A DNA stretch of 64,000 bases from Variovorax paradoxus (GTDB lineage Bacteria > Pseudomonadota > Gammaproteobacteria > Burkholderiales > Burkholderiaceae_C): assembly GCF_024734665.1 (NCBI RefSeq), contig NZ_CP102931.1, positions 2,540,001 through 2,604,000 of the forward strand, in the 5' to 3' direction. Below, piece after piece: positions 55,781 to 63,784 of this stretch; position 1 is the stretch's first letter; every line of letters begins with the position of its first letter. A program made the position numbers and the translations under genes. The notes beneath the pieces were generated by a model. The model saw nothing but the letters and a program-made list of their open reading frames with translations, did no database searches and had not been told where the DNA came from.

Positions 55781-56725
55781 ATGAAAACCTTCGGCGCCCA
55801 CCCCGAATCGCAGCACCACGGCCACAGCCTGGCAGAAGACCTTCCGCGCATGGAGGCACAACTCCTGGAGCGCCGCCGAGCCTTGCTCTGGCTTTCTTCC
55901 TCGGCGTTGCTGGCCAGTTGCGGTGGGGGCGGCGGCAGCGATTCGAGCGGCGCCAGTGCGCTGACCGCTGCTGCCGTAAGCGCCGCGGCGACGTCGGGCA
56001 CCACGGCAGCCAGCACGAGTACGACCTCCAGCACGTCGACCAGCACAACCACCACGACCAGCAGCAGCGCGTGCCCCGCCTTGCCCGCGGAGACGTCCGG
56101 CCCCTATCCCGCGGACGGCACCAACACCGCCTCCGGCTCGACCTCCGACGTGCTCACCGCCAGCGGCATCGTGCGAAGCGACATCCGCAGCAGCTTCATC
56201 AGTTCGAGCACCGTGGCACAAGGCGTGGCCCTGACGATCACGCTGACGCTGCAGAACACCAATGCCAGCTGCGCCGGGCTGGCGGGCTATGCGATCTACC
56301 TGTGGCACTGCGACCGCAGTGGCAACTATTCGTTGTACACGGCCTCGGCCGAAAGCTACCTGCGCGGCGTGCAGGTCACCGACAGCGCGGGGCAGGTGAG
56401 CTTCACGACCATCTTCCCGGCCTGCTACTCGGGCCGCTGGCCGCACATGCACTTCGAGGTGTTCACCAGCCTGTCGGCCGCCACCACCGGTAAGAACTCC
56501 GTGCTCACCTCGCAGCTGGCCATGCCGAGCGACGTCTGCAATGCGATCTACCCGAACGTCACCGGCTACAGCGCGAGCGTGGCCAACCTGGCGGCGGTGT
56601 CGCTGTCCACCGACAACGTCTTCGGCGACAACACGGCCGCGCAGATCGCGGCGATGACGCCCACGATGTCGGGCAGCGCCACCGCTGGCTACACCGCGCG
56701 TGCAGTCATCGGCCTCGCGGTGTAG
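55781..56725 (+). CDS. Surface intradiol ring-cleavage dioxygenase-like lipoprotein
   Basis: Protein of 314 residues. An Arg-rich segment and hydrophobic stretch end in lipobox LLASC (Cys47), then a Gly/Ser-rich run and a Ser/Thr low-complexity linker (about 70-97). Residues about 100-300 match intradiol dioxygenases: SGPYPADG, Tyr183 in GNYSLY, LRGVQVTDSAG, and Tyr216-x2-Arg219-x2-His222-x-His224 in CYSGRWPHMHF. All four Fe(III) ligands (Tyr, Tyr, His, His) and the Arg are present, so it may be active on a catechol-like substrate outside the cytoplasm. Substrate unknown. A hairpin follows the stop. Confidence 0.83.
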   Translation: MKTFGAHPESQHHGHSLAEDLPRMEAQLLERRRALLWLSSSALLASCGGGGGSDSSGASALTAAAVSAAATSGTTAASTSTTSSTSTSTTTTTSSSACPALPAETSGPYPADGTNTASGSTSDVLTASGIVRSDIRSSFISSSTVAQGVALTITLTLQNTNASCAGLAGYAIYLWHCDRSGNYSLYTASAESYLRGVQVTDSAGQVSFTTIFPACYSGRWPHMHFEVFTSLSAATTGKNSVLTSQLAMPSDVCNAIYPNVTGYSASVANLAAVSLSTDNVFGDNTAAQIAAMTPTMSGSATAGYTARAVIGLAV

Positions 56726-56753
56726 ATGCTCTGAGCGGTCCGAGTGATCCGAG

Positions 56754-56779
56754 AATGGGGGCATCGCATCACCCCCATT
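56754..56779 (+). terminator. Terminator-like hairpin after the dioxygenase gene
   Basis: AATGGGGG (56754-56761), ten-base loop, CCCCCATT (56772-56779), followed by TCG with no true T-run. It lies between the dioxygenase stop and the HNH start. Confidence 0.4.
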
Positions 56780-56790
56780 TCGTATCACCC

Positions 56791-57054
56791 ATGAGCGTGC
56801 AAGCACTCAGATCGTCTTTCGGATCCAACTGCCACTGGTGCGGCTTGCCGATGGATTTCGAAGAACCGCGCGACAAGCCCGATTCGGCGACCATCGAGCA
56901 TCTTTTCGACGCGACCCTGGGCGGCGTTCGAAAACCAAAGTACCGGCGGCTCGCGCATGCCATCTGCAATCACACGCGTAACGAATTCAGGCTGCAGGCG
57001 CAGCGCCAGTTCGAGCAGTGGATCGCGCAGCGCCAAACCTCTGGCAAACCCTGA
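56791..57054 (+). CDS. Very small HNH-type (treble-clef) protein
   Basis: Protein of 87 residues. It reads as a minimal HNH module: Cys14-x2-Cys17 (CHWCGLP), Glu36-His37 (IEHLFDATLGG) and His56-x2-Cys59-Asn60 (LAHAICNHTRNEF). Zinc would be held by Cys14, Cys17, His56 and Cys59, with His37 and Asn60 in the catalytic places. HNH proteins are usually nucleases, but nothing nearby ties this one to restriction, phage or intron functions. I use ATG 56791; an in-frame start at 56755 overlaps the upstream hairpin. Confidence 0.65.
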   Translation: MSVQALRSSFGSNCHWCGLPMDFEEPRDKPDSATIEHLFDATLGGVRKPKYRRLAHAICNHTRNEFRLQAQRQFEQWIAQRQTSGKP

Positions 57055-57065
57055 CTGCAAAAAAT

Positions 57066-57110
57066 ACACTTGTCCGAAATTCAGGCAATACAAGTGTTTT
57101 GAATTCAGGC
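57066..57110 (+). promoter_or_regulatory. Candidate activator-binding region upstream of the sigma-54 promoter
   Basis: ACACTTGT (57066-57073) and ACAAGTGT (57090-57097) form a perfect 8-bp dyad with a 16-base spacer. AATTCAGGC occurs twice as a direct repeat (57078 and 57102). The centre is about 107 bases before the predicted transcription start, the usual distance for enhancer-binding proteins. Confidence 0.6.
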
Positions 57111-57162
57111 GAAAGGCACATCTTCCGAGTGAAGAAGCCTTTGTTATCAACGAGTTGGCGCG

Positions 57163-57178
57163 TGGCACGAACTGTGCA
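57163..57178 (+). promoter_or_regulatory. Sigma-54 promoter of the ABC transporter/PHB depolymerase operon
   Basis: TGGCACGAACTGTGCA matches the -24/-12 consensus TGGCACG-N4-TTGCA with a single mismatch and the correct 10-base GG-GC spacing. The predicted start near 57189 is followed by AGGAG (57198-57202) and ATG 57211. Confidence 0.75.
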
Positions 57179-57210
57179 ATATTCAGTCACCAATATCAGG
57201 AGACATGAAT

Positions 57211-58398
57211 ATGAATCGTCGCCACCTCGTCGCGCTGGCTGCGCTCGCCACGTGTGCCGCAGCCGCCCCCGCATGGGCCCAGTCCAACGAAATCCGCATT
57301 GCCCACATCTACAGCAAGACGGGTGCGCTGGAGGCCTACGGCAAGCAGACCCAGACCGGCTTCATGATGGGCCTGGACTACGCCACCGGCGGCACGATGA
57401 CGGTCAACGGCAAGAAGATCGTGGTCATCGAGAAGGACGACCAGGGCAAGCCTGACCTCGGCAAGTCGCTGCTGGCGGCTGCCTATTCCGACGACAAGGC
57501 CGCGCTGGCCGTGGGCCCGACTGCATCGGGCGTGGCGCTGGCGATGCTGCCCGTGGCCGAGGAATACAAGAAGATCCTGCTGGTCGAGCCCGCCGTGGCC
57601 GACTCGATCACCGGCGACAAGTGGAACAAATACATCTTCCGCACCGGCCGCAATTCGAGCCAGGACGCGATCTCCAACGCGGTGGCCGTCGACAAGGCCG
57701 GCGTTACCGTCGCCACGCTGGCACAGGACAACGCCTTCGGCCGCGACGGCGTGAAGGCCTTCGGCGCCGCGCTCAAGAAAGCCAAGCTGGTTCATGAAGA
57801 GTACCTGCCGCCCACCACGACCGACTTCACGGCCGGCGCGCAACGCCTGATCGACAAGCTGAAGGACCAGCCTGGCCGCAAGATCATCTGGATCGTGTGG
57901 GCCGGCGCGGGCAACCCGTTCAAGATTGTCGACCTCGACCTGAAGCGCTACGGCATCGAGATCGCCACCGGCGGCAACATCCTGCCGGCCATGGCGGCCT
58001 ACAAGTCGCTGCCGGGCATGGAAGGCGCGGCTTACTACTACTTCGGCATTCCGAAGAACCCGGTGAACGAGGCCATGGTGTCGGCGCACTACAAGCAGTT
58101 CAAGACGCCGCCGGACTTCTTCACCGCTGGCGGCTTCTCGGCCGCGATGGCGGTGGTGACGGCGCTGAAGAAGACCAACGGCGACACCAACACCAACAAG
58201 CTCATCAGCACCATGGAAGGCATGAGCTTCGACACGCCCAAGGGCAAGATGACTTTCCGCAAGGAAGACCACCAGGCGATGCAGTCGATGTATCACTTCA
58301 AGATCAAGGTCGACCCGGCGTTCGCCTGGGGCGTGCCGGAGCTGGTGCACGAGATCAAGCCTGAGGAAATGGACATCCCGATCAAGAACAAGCGCTGA
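57211..58398 (+). CDS. Branched-chain-amino-acid-type ABC transporter substrate-binding protein
   Basis: Periplasmic binding protein of 395 residues (LivJ/Peripla_BP_6 type). Signal peptide at residues 1-23 (ending PAWA before QSNEI). The mature N-terminus IRIAHIYSKTGALEAYGKQTQTGFMMGLDYA is typical of the family. Type 1 fold proteins bind amino acids, amides, aromatic or other carboxylates, so family alone does not set the ligand. The ATG at 57211 is eight bases after AGGAG; the ATG at 57205 is too close to it. It is followed by a secreted PHB depolymerase and the remaining LIV-type components, which points to a hydroxybutyrate-type ligand (inference). Confidence 0.92.
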   Translation: MNRRHLVALAALATCAAAAPAWAQSNEIRIAHIYSKTGALEAYGKQTQTGFMMGLDYATGGTMTVNGKKIVVIEKDDQGKPDLGKSLLAAAYSDDKAALAVGPTASGVALAMLPVAEEYKKILLVEPAVADSITGDKWNKYIFRTGRNSSQDAISNAVAVDKAGVTVATLAQDNAFGRDGVKAFGAALKKAKLVHEEYLPPTTTDFTAGAQRLIDKLKDQPGRKIIWIVWAGAGNPFKIVDLDLKRYGIEIATGGNILPAMAAYKSLPGMEGAAYYYFGIPKNPVNEAMVSAHYKQFKTPPDFFTAGGFSAAMAVVTALKKTNGDTNTNKLISTMEGMSFDTPKGKMTFRKEDHQAMQSMYHFKIKVDPAFAWGVPELVHEIKPEEMDIPIKNKR

Positions 58399-58578
58399 AC
58401 ACGACAGCGCCGATCAACCCCTGACCCGCGCGGCGCTCGAGGAAGCGCTGCACCCCTTTCGCCCCGGATGGCCGCCGGGCGAAGCGCCAGCCTGCGTCCG
58501 CGCAACCTGTCGCGACCCACGGCCGATTCGTCATTCTGCAAAGCAAGCGTTCGATACCCACAACACAAGGAGACAGCG

Positions 58579-60030
58579 ATGCCAGCGATGAAATGGAACT
58601 GGAAGGGACTTGCCGCGGCCGCGGTAATGACGGTGGCGGCGCATGCCGCGACGGCGGCGGTGCCGCTGCCGGCGCTCGGCGCCAATCCGGCGGAGGTGAG
58701 CGTGTCGGGCCTCTCTGCGGGCGGCTTCATGGCAGTGCAATTGCACGTGGCGTACTCGGCCACATTCAAGCGCGGCGCCGGCGTGGTGGCGGGCGGGCCG
58801 TTCTATTGCGCCGAAGGTTCGGTGGTCAACGCCACCGGGCGCTGCATGACGCACAGCACCAGCATCCCGGTGTCGACGCTCGTCAGCACCACCAACAGCT
58901 GGGCGGCCAGCGGGGCGGTCGACCCGGTGTCGAACATGAGCGGCTCCAAGGTCTACCTGTTCTCGGGCACGTCCGACAACACCGTCAAGCAGGCGGTGAT
59001 GGACGACCTGAAGACCTACTACCAGAGCTTCGTGCCCACGGCCAACACGGTCTACAAGAACAACATCGGCGCGGGCCACGCGATGGTCACCGACGACTAC
59101 GGCAGCGCCTGCAGCACTACCGCCGCGCCATACATCAACAACTGCGGCTTCGACCTGGCAGGCGAGATCCTCACGCAGCTCTACGGGCCGCTGAACCCGC
59201 GTAACAACGGCACGCTGGGCGGCACCTTCACCGAGTTCAACCAGTCGGAGTTCATCATCGGCCATGGCATGGCCGCCACCGGCTGGATCTACGTGCCGCA
59301 GGCCTGCACCGCCGCGTCATGCCGCGTGCACCTGGTGCTGCACGGCTGCAAGCAGAACTACACCGACGTGAGCGACCAGTACGTGCGCAAGACCGGCTAC
59401 AACCGCTGGGCCGACACCAACAATATCGTGCTGATCTATCCGCAGACCAGCACGGCCGCCACCAACAGCTGCTGGGACTGGTGGGGCTACGACAGCGCCA
59501 ACTACGCGAAGAAGTCGGGCCCGCAGATGGCGGCGATGAAGGCCATGATCGATCGCGTCACCGGCTCCTCGGGCGGAAGCGGCCTGCCTGCGCCTACCGG
59601 CGTGGGCACTTCGGGCGCGACCAGCAGCAGCATGGTGATCGGCTGGGCCGGCGTGACGGGCGCGAGCGGCTACAACGTGTACCGCGGCGGCAGCAAGGTC
59701 AACGCCGCGCCGGTTGCCGCCACCAGCTACACCGACACCGGCCTGGCCGCCTCCACCACCTACAGCTGGACCGTGGCCGCGCTGGACGCCAGCAACGTGG
59801 AAGGCGCGATGTCGACCGCAGCCACGGGCGCGACCACCGCAGGCTCTGGCGGCGGCGGAACGTGCTACACCGCGAGCAACTATTCGCACACCGTGGCCGG
59901 GCGCGCCTATGCGCTGTGGGGCCTCACCTATGCCTACGGCTCGGGACAGTCGATGGGGCTGTGGAACATCTACGTCACGACCACGCTGAAGCAGACGGGC
60001 CCCAACTACTACGTGATCGGCACCTGTTGA
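58579..60030 (+). CDS. phaZ: Extracellular poly(3-hydroxybutyrate) depolymerase, type 2 catalytic domain
   Basis: Secreted enzyme of 483 residues. Signal peptide 1-27. The lipase box GLSAG (Ser46) comes near the N-terminus, then Asp133 (GTSDNT) and His167 (GAGHAMVTDDYG), with the oxyanion motif LVLHGCKQ (His255-Cys257) after them. That circularly permuted order defines type 2 depolymerases. A fibronectin III linker (about 337-420) and a C-terminal substrate-binding domain (about 430-483, CYTASNYSHTVAGRAYALWG) follow. It hydrolyses PHB granules outside the cell to 3-hydroxybutyrate oligomers. AAGGAG precedes ATG 58579. It sits inside an ABC transporter operon. Confidence 0.93.
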   Translation: MPAMKWNWKGLAAAAVMTVAAHAATAAVPLPALGANPAEVSVSGLSAGGFMAVQLHVAYSATFKRGAGVVAGGPFYCAEGSVVNATGRCMTHSTSIPVSTLVSTTNSWAASGAVDPVSNMSGSKVYLFSGTSDNTVKQAVMDDLKTYYQSFVPTANTVYKNNIGAGHAMVTDDYGSACSTTAAPYINNCGFDLAGEILTQLYGPLNPRNNGTLGGTFTEFNQSEFIIGHGMAATGWIYVPQACTAASCRVHLVLHGCKQNYTDVSDQYVRKTGYNRWADTNNIVLIYPQTSTAATNSCWDWWGYDSANYAKKSGPQMAAMKAMIDRVTGSSGGSGLPAPTGVGTSGATSSSMVIGWAGVTGASGYNVYRGGSKVNAAPVAATSYTDTGLAASTTYSWTVAALDASNVEGAMSTAATGATTAGSGGGGTCYTASNYSHTVAGRAYALWGLTYAYGSGQSMGLWNIYVTTTLKQTGPNYYVIGTC

Positions 60031-60078
60031 GGCATGCCGGTCTTCATTTCTCCTTTCGATTCGCAATGACCAACAACG

Positions 60079-60843
60079 ATGCTTGAGACCCGAGATCTGA
60101 CCATCCGCTTCGGTGGGCACGTGGCCGTCAACAGTGTGAGCTGCGCTTTCGCGCCGGGCACGCTGACGGCCATCGTCGGCCCCAACGGGGCGGGCAAGAC
60201 CACCTACTTCAACCTGATCTCGGGCCAGCTCAAGGCGAGCGCCGGCACGGTGTCGCTCGACGGGAAGCTGCTGTCGGGCCTGTCTCCATCCGCACGTACG
60301 CACGCGGGGCTGGGGCGGGCCTTTCAGCTGACCAACCTGTTCCCCAACCTCACGGTGCTGGAGAACGTGCGCCTCGCGGTGCAGGCCACGCGCGAGGGTG
60401 CGCACCGGCGCGGGCTCAACCTGTGGAGCATCTGGAGCGACCACAAGGCGCTGACGGAGCGCGCCGACCAGATCCTGGCCGACGTGGCGCTGAAGTCGCG
60501 CGAGCGCGCGACAGTGGCGAGCCTGCCGCATGGCGACCAGCGCAAGCTCGAAGTGGCGTTGCTGATGGCGCTGGAGCCCAAGGTCTTCATGTTCGACGAA
60601 CCCACGGCCGGCATGAACGCGGCCGAGGCGCCCGTCATCCTCGGCCTGATCCGCAAGCTGAAGCAGGACAAGAGCAAGACCATCCTGCTGGTCGAACACA
60701 AGATGGACGTGGTGCGCGAACTCGCCGACCGCATCATCGTGCTGCACAACGGCACGCTCGTAGCCGACGGCGAACCGGCGGAGGTGATCGCCTCGCCGGT
60801 GGTGCAAGAGGCCTACCTGGGCGTCGCGAAGGAGGCCGCATGA
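60079..60843 (+). CDS. livG: ABC transporter ATP-binding protein, LivG type
   Basis: ATPase subunit of 254 residues. Walker A GPNGAGKTT (about residues 34-42), the LivG-type insertion RAFQLTNLFPNLTVLENVRLAVQ, a variant signature SLPHGDQRKLE in place of LSGGQ, Walker B VFMFDEPTAGMN and the switch His in LLVEHKMD. It pairs with the LivF-type ATPase to drive import. No clear Shine-Dalgarno precedes ATG 60079; an out-of-frame ATG 13 bases upstream opens a six-codon frame that overlaps it. It overlaps livF by 4 bases. Confidence 0.92.
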   Translation: MLETRDLTIRFGGHVAVNSVSCAFAPGTLTAIVGPNGAGKTTYFNLISGQLKASAGTVSLDGKLLSGLSPSARTHAGLGRAFQLTNLFPNLTVLENVRLAVQATREGAHRRGLNLWSIWSDHKALTERADQILADVALKSRERATVASLPHGDQRKLEVALLMALEPKVFMFDEPTAGMNAAEAPVILGLIRKLKQDKSKTILLVEHKMDVVRELADRIIVLHNGTLVADGEPAEVIASPVVQEAYLGVAKEAA

Positions 60844-61568
60844 GCACACAGAATCTTTTGACGCTCGAAGGCGTGCACACGCACATCGGGGCGTATCACA
60901 TCCTGCATGGCGTGGACCTTGCCGTGCCCAAGGGCCAGCTCACCATGCTGCTGGGCCGCAACGGCGCGGGCAAGACGACCACGCTGCGGACCATCATGGG
61001 CCTGTGGCATGCGTCGCAGGGCAGGGTGCGCTTCGGTGACAAGGAAATCACCGCGCAGCACACGCCGCAGATCGCCGGCCTGGGCATTGCCTACGTGCCG
61101 GAGAACATGGGCATCTTCTCCGATCTCACGGTGAAGGAGAACATGCTGCTCGCCGCGCGCGGCGCGAAGAATGCCGCACAGATCGACGACACGCGCCTGA
61201 AGTGGATCTTCAAGCTCTTCCCCGCGGTCGAGAAGTTCTGGAACCATCCGGCGGGCAAGCTCTCGGGCGGGCAGAAGCAGATGCTGGCCGTGTCGCGCGC
61301 CATCGTGGAGCCGCGCGAGCTGCTCATCATCGACGAGCCCAGCAAGGGCCTGGCGCCCGTGATGATCAACAACATGATCGACGCCTTCGCCGAGCTCAAG
61401 CGCAGCGGCGTGACCATCCTGCTGGTGGAGCAGAACATCAACTTCGCCCAGCGACTGGGCGACAACGTCGCGGTGATGGACAACGGCCGCGTGGTGCACA
61501 GCGGCTCCATGGCGGCGTTCTCGGCTGACGCGCAATTACAGCAATCTTTATTGGGTCTCGCGCTATGA
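60840..61568 (+). CDS. livF: ABC transporter ATP-binding protein, LivF type
   Basis: ATPase subunit of 242 residues. Walker A GRNGAGKTTT, the LivF-type IAYVPENMGIFSDLTVKENM, signature KLSGGQKQMLA, Walker B LLIIDEPSKGLAP and the LLVEQN switch region. It forms a heterodimer with LivG. ATG 60840 overlaps the livG stop and is preceded by GGAGG. The gap to livH (154 bases) is unusually long for this operon and is filled by a large inverted repeat. Confidence 0.93.
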   Translation: MSTQNLLTLEGVHTHIGAYHILHGVDLAVPKGQLTMLLGRNGAGKTTTLRTIMGLWHASQGRVRFGDKEITAQHTPQIAGLGIAYVPENMGIFSDLTVKENMLLAARGAKNAAQIDDTRLKWIFKLFPAVEKFWNHPAGKLSGGQKQMLAVSRAIVEPRELLIIDEPSKGLAPVMINNMIDAFAELKRSGVTILLVEQNINFAQRLGDNVAVMDNGRVVHSGSMAAFSADAQLQQSLLGLAL

Positions 61569-61580
61569 CGTACTTGATGT

Positions 61581-61709
61581 CTTGTCCCCTCTCCCGCTTG
61601 CGGGAGAGGGCTAGGGTGAGGGCAGGCGGCCTGCGCAACGGCCGTGCCCTCGTATCGGCGCTGTCAGCCCTCACCCCAACCCTCTCCCGCAAGCGGGAGA
61701 GGGGGCAAG
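61581..61709. repeat. Large near-perfect inverted repeat between livF and livH
   Basis: Two 43-base arms (61581-61623 and 61667-61709) are inverted copies with three mismatches, around a 43-base centre. Each arm itself contains the palindrome CCCTCTCCCGC/GCGGGAGAGGG. This is a REP/MITE-like intergenic element of a kind I recall as common in beta- and gammaproteobacteria. It begins 13 bases after the livF stop. Confidence 0.88.
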
Positions 61710-61722
61710 AGGAGGCGCAGCA

Positions 61723-62703
61723 ATGAAGCTCGACTTCGACTGGAGGCCGCTGCTGCTGGCCCCGATCCTCGCGCTCGTCGCGCTGCCGCTCACGGGTTCT
61801 TTCTCGACCTGGCTCACGCTCACGGTCGCGGGGCTTGCGATGGGCATGATCATCTTCATCATCGCCTCGGGCCTCACGCTCGTGTTCGGACTGATGGACG
61901 TGCTGAACTTCGGCCACGGCGTGTTCATCGCGCTGGGCGCCTTCGTGGCGAGCAGCGTGCTCGGCCTGATGGGCGACTGGACGGGTTCTGGCGAGCTGTG
62001 GCGCAACCTTGTCGCCGTGTTCCCGGCGATGCTCGTCGCGATGGCGGTCGCAGGCGCAGTGGGCCTGGCCTTCGAGCGCTTCATCGTGCGGCCCGTGTAC
62101 GGCCAGCATCTGAAGCAGATCCTCATCACGATGGGCGGCATGATCATCGGCGAAGAGCTCATCAAGGTAATCTGGGGCCCGGCGCAGATTCCGCTGCCTT
62201 TGCCCGAGGCGCTGCGCGGCTCGCTGCTGATCGGCGACGCGGCTATCAGCAAGTACCGCCTGCTCGCAGTGGCTGTGGGCGTGGTGGTGTTCGGTGTGCT
62301 GGCATGGACGCTGGGCCGCACCAAGATCGGCCTGCTCATTCGCGCCGGCGTGCAAGACCGCGAGATGGTCGAGTCGCTGGGCTATCGCATCGGTCGGCTG
62401 TTCGTCGGCGTGTTCGTGGTGGGCAGCGCGCTGGCCGGCCTGGGCGGCGTGATGTGGGGGCTGTTCCAGCAGAACCTGGTGCCGCAGATGGGCGCGCAGG
62501 TCAACGTGCTGATCTTCATCGTGATCATCATCGGCGGGCTGGGCTCGACGGGCGGGGCGCTCATTGGCGCGCTGCTGGTGGGGCTGATGACCAACTACAT
62601 CGGCTTTTTGCTGCCCGCGCTCACGCAGTTCGCGAGCATCTTCCTGATGGTGGCCGTGCTGCTGTGGCGTCCGCAGGGTGTGTACCCCGTGGCGAACCGT
62701 TGA
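61723..62703 (+). CDS. livH: Branched-chain-type ABC transporter permease LivH
   Basis: Membrane protein of 326 residues with about eight hydrophobic helices. Family features are GLTLVFGLMDVLNFGHGVFIALGAF (about residues 49-73) and the C-terminal VIIIGGLGSTGGALIGALLVGL coupling region. It forms the channel with LivM. The start lies 13 bases after the large inverted repeat, with AAGAGGAGGCGCAGCA as the ribosome-binding region. Confidence 0.93.
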   Translation: MKLDFDWRPLLLAPILALVALPLTGSFSTWLTLTVAGLAMGMIIFIIASGLTLVFGLMDVLNFGHGVFIALGAFVASSVLGLMGDWTGSGELWRNLVAVFPAMLVAMAVAGAVGLAFERFIVRPVYGQHLKQILITMGGMIIGEELIKVIWGPAQIPLPLPEALRGSLLIGDAAISKYRLLAVAVGVVVFGVLAWTLGRTKIGLLIRAGVQDREMVESLGYRIGRLFVGVFVVGSALAGLGGVMWGLFQQNLVPQMGAQVNVLIFIVIIIGGLGSTGGALIGALLVGLMTNYIGFLLPALTQFASIFLMVAVLLWRPQGVYPVANR

Positions 62704-62716
62704 GGAAGAAGACGAT

Positions 62717-63784
62717 ATGTTCCTGAAACGACTTCTCTCCAACGACATGCCGAAGAGCCGCCTGCTGGCCGTGCTGCTGCTGGCGTTGTTCATCGCGCTT
62801 GCGTTCGCGCCGTTCATCTTTCCGGGCGTGAAGGCGCTGAGCGTCGCGGCCAAGATCCTGGTGTTCGTGGTGCTGGTGGCCAGCTTCGACCTGCTGCTTG
62901 GCTACACCGGCATCGTGAGCTTTGCGCACACCATGTTCTTCGGCATCGGAGCCTACGGCATCGCGATTTCGGCGACGCGGCTCGGCCCCAGCTGGGGCGC
63001 GGTGCTGGTGGGGCTGGGCGCATCGCTGGCGATCTCGCTGGTGCTCTCGTTCGCCATCGGCCTGTTCTCGCTGCGGGTGCGCGCGATCTTCTTCGCGATG
63101 ATCACGCTGGCCGTGGCCTCGGCCTTCCAGACGCTGGCCTCGCAGTTGTCGGACTTCACCGGCGGCGAAGACGGCCTGACCTTCAAGCTGCCCGAGCTGA
63201 TCTCGCCGAGCTTCGAGTTTTCGGAAGAACCGTTTCTCGGCGTCTCCCTCGATGGCCGGTTGCTGTGCTACTACCTGCTGTTCGTGGCCGCGGTGGTACT
63301 GGTGCTGGCCTTGCTGCGTATCGTGAATTCGCCCTTCGGCCGCGTGCTGCAGGCCATTCGCGAGAACGAGTTCCGCGCGGAGGCCATCGGCTACCGCGTG
63401 GTGGTGTATCGCACCACGGCCGCTGTGTTGTCGGCGCTGTTCGCCACGCTGGCCGGCGCGATGCTCGCGATCTGGCTGCGCTACAACGGACCCGACACCT
63501 CGCTGAGCTTCGAGATCATGATCGACGTGCTGCTGATCGTGGTGATCGGCGGCATGGGCACCATCTACGGCGCGGCCATCGGCGCGGTGCTGTTCGTGGT
63601 GGCGCAGAGCTATCTGCAAGACCTGTTGCGCTTGGGTAGCGAGGCCGCGAGCGGGCTGCCGTGGCTGGCGGCGCTGCTGTCGCCCGATCGTTGGTTGTTG
63701 TGGCTTGGCGTGCTGTTCGTGCTGTCGGTCTATTACTTTCCGACCGGCATCGTTGGCAAGCTGCGGGCGAGGGCGGCGCGATGA
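62717..63784 (+). CDS. livM: Branched-chain-type ABC transporter permease LivM
   Basis: Membrane protein of 355 residues with about ten hydrophobic helices. It has the LivM feature DLLLGYTGIVSFAHTMFFGIGAYG (about residues 58-81), the RAIRENEFRAEAIGY-type loop and the C-terminal VVIGGMGTIYGAAIGAV segment. It partners LivH. I start at ATG 62717 (13 bases after livH). The stop overlaps the start of the next gene by 4 bases. Confidence 0.93.
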   Translation: MFLKRLLSNDMPKSRLLAVLLLALFIALAFAPFIFPGVKALSVAAKILVFVVLVASFDLLLGYTGIVSFAHTMFFGIGAYGIAISATRLGPSWGAVLVGLGASLAISLVLSFAIGLFSLRVRAIFFAMITLAVASAFQTLASQLSDFTGGEDGLTFKLPELISPSFEFSEEPFLGVSLDGRLLCYYLLFVAAVVLVLALLRIVNSPFGRVLQAIRENEFRAEAIGYRVVVYRTTAAVLSALFATLAGAMLAIWLRYNGPDTSLSFEIMIDVLLIVVIGGMGTIYGAAIGAVLFVVAQSYLQDLLRLGSEAASGLPWLAALLSPDRWLLWLGVLFVLSVYYFPTGIVGKLRARAAR

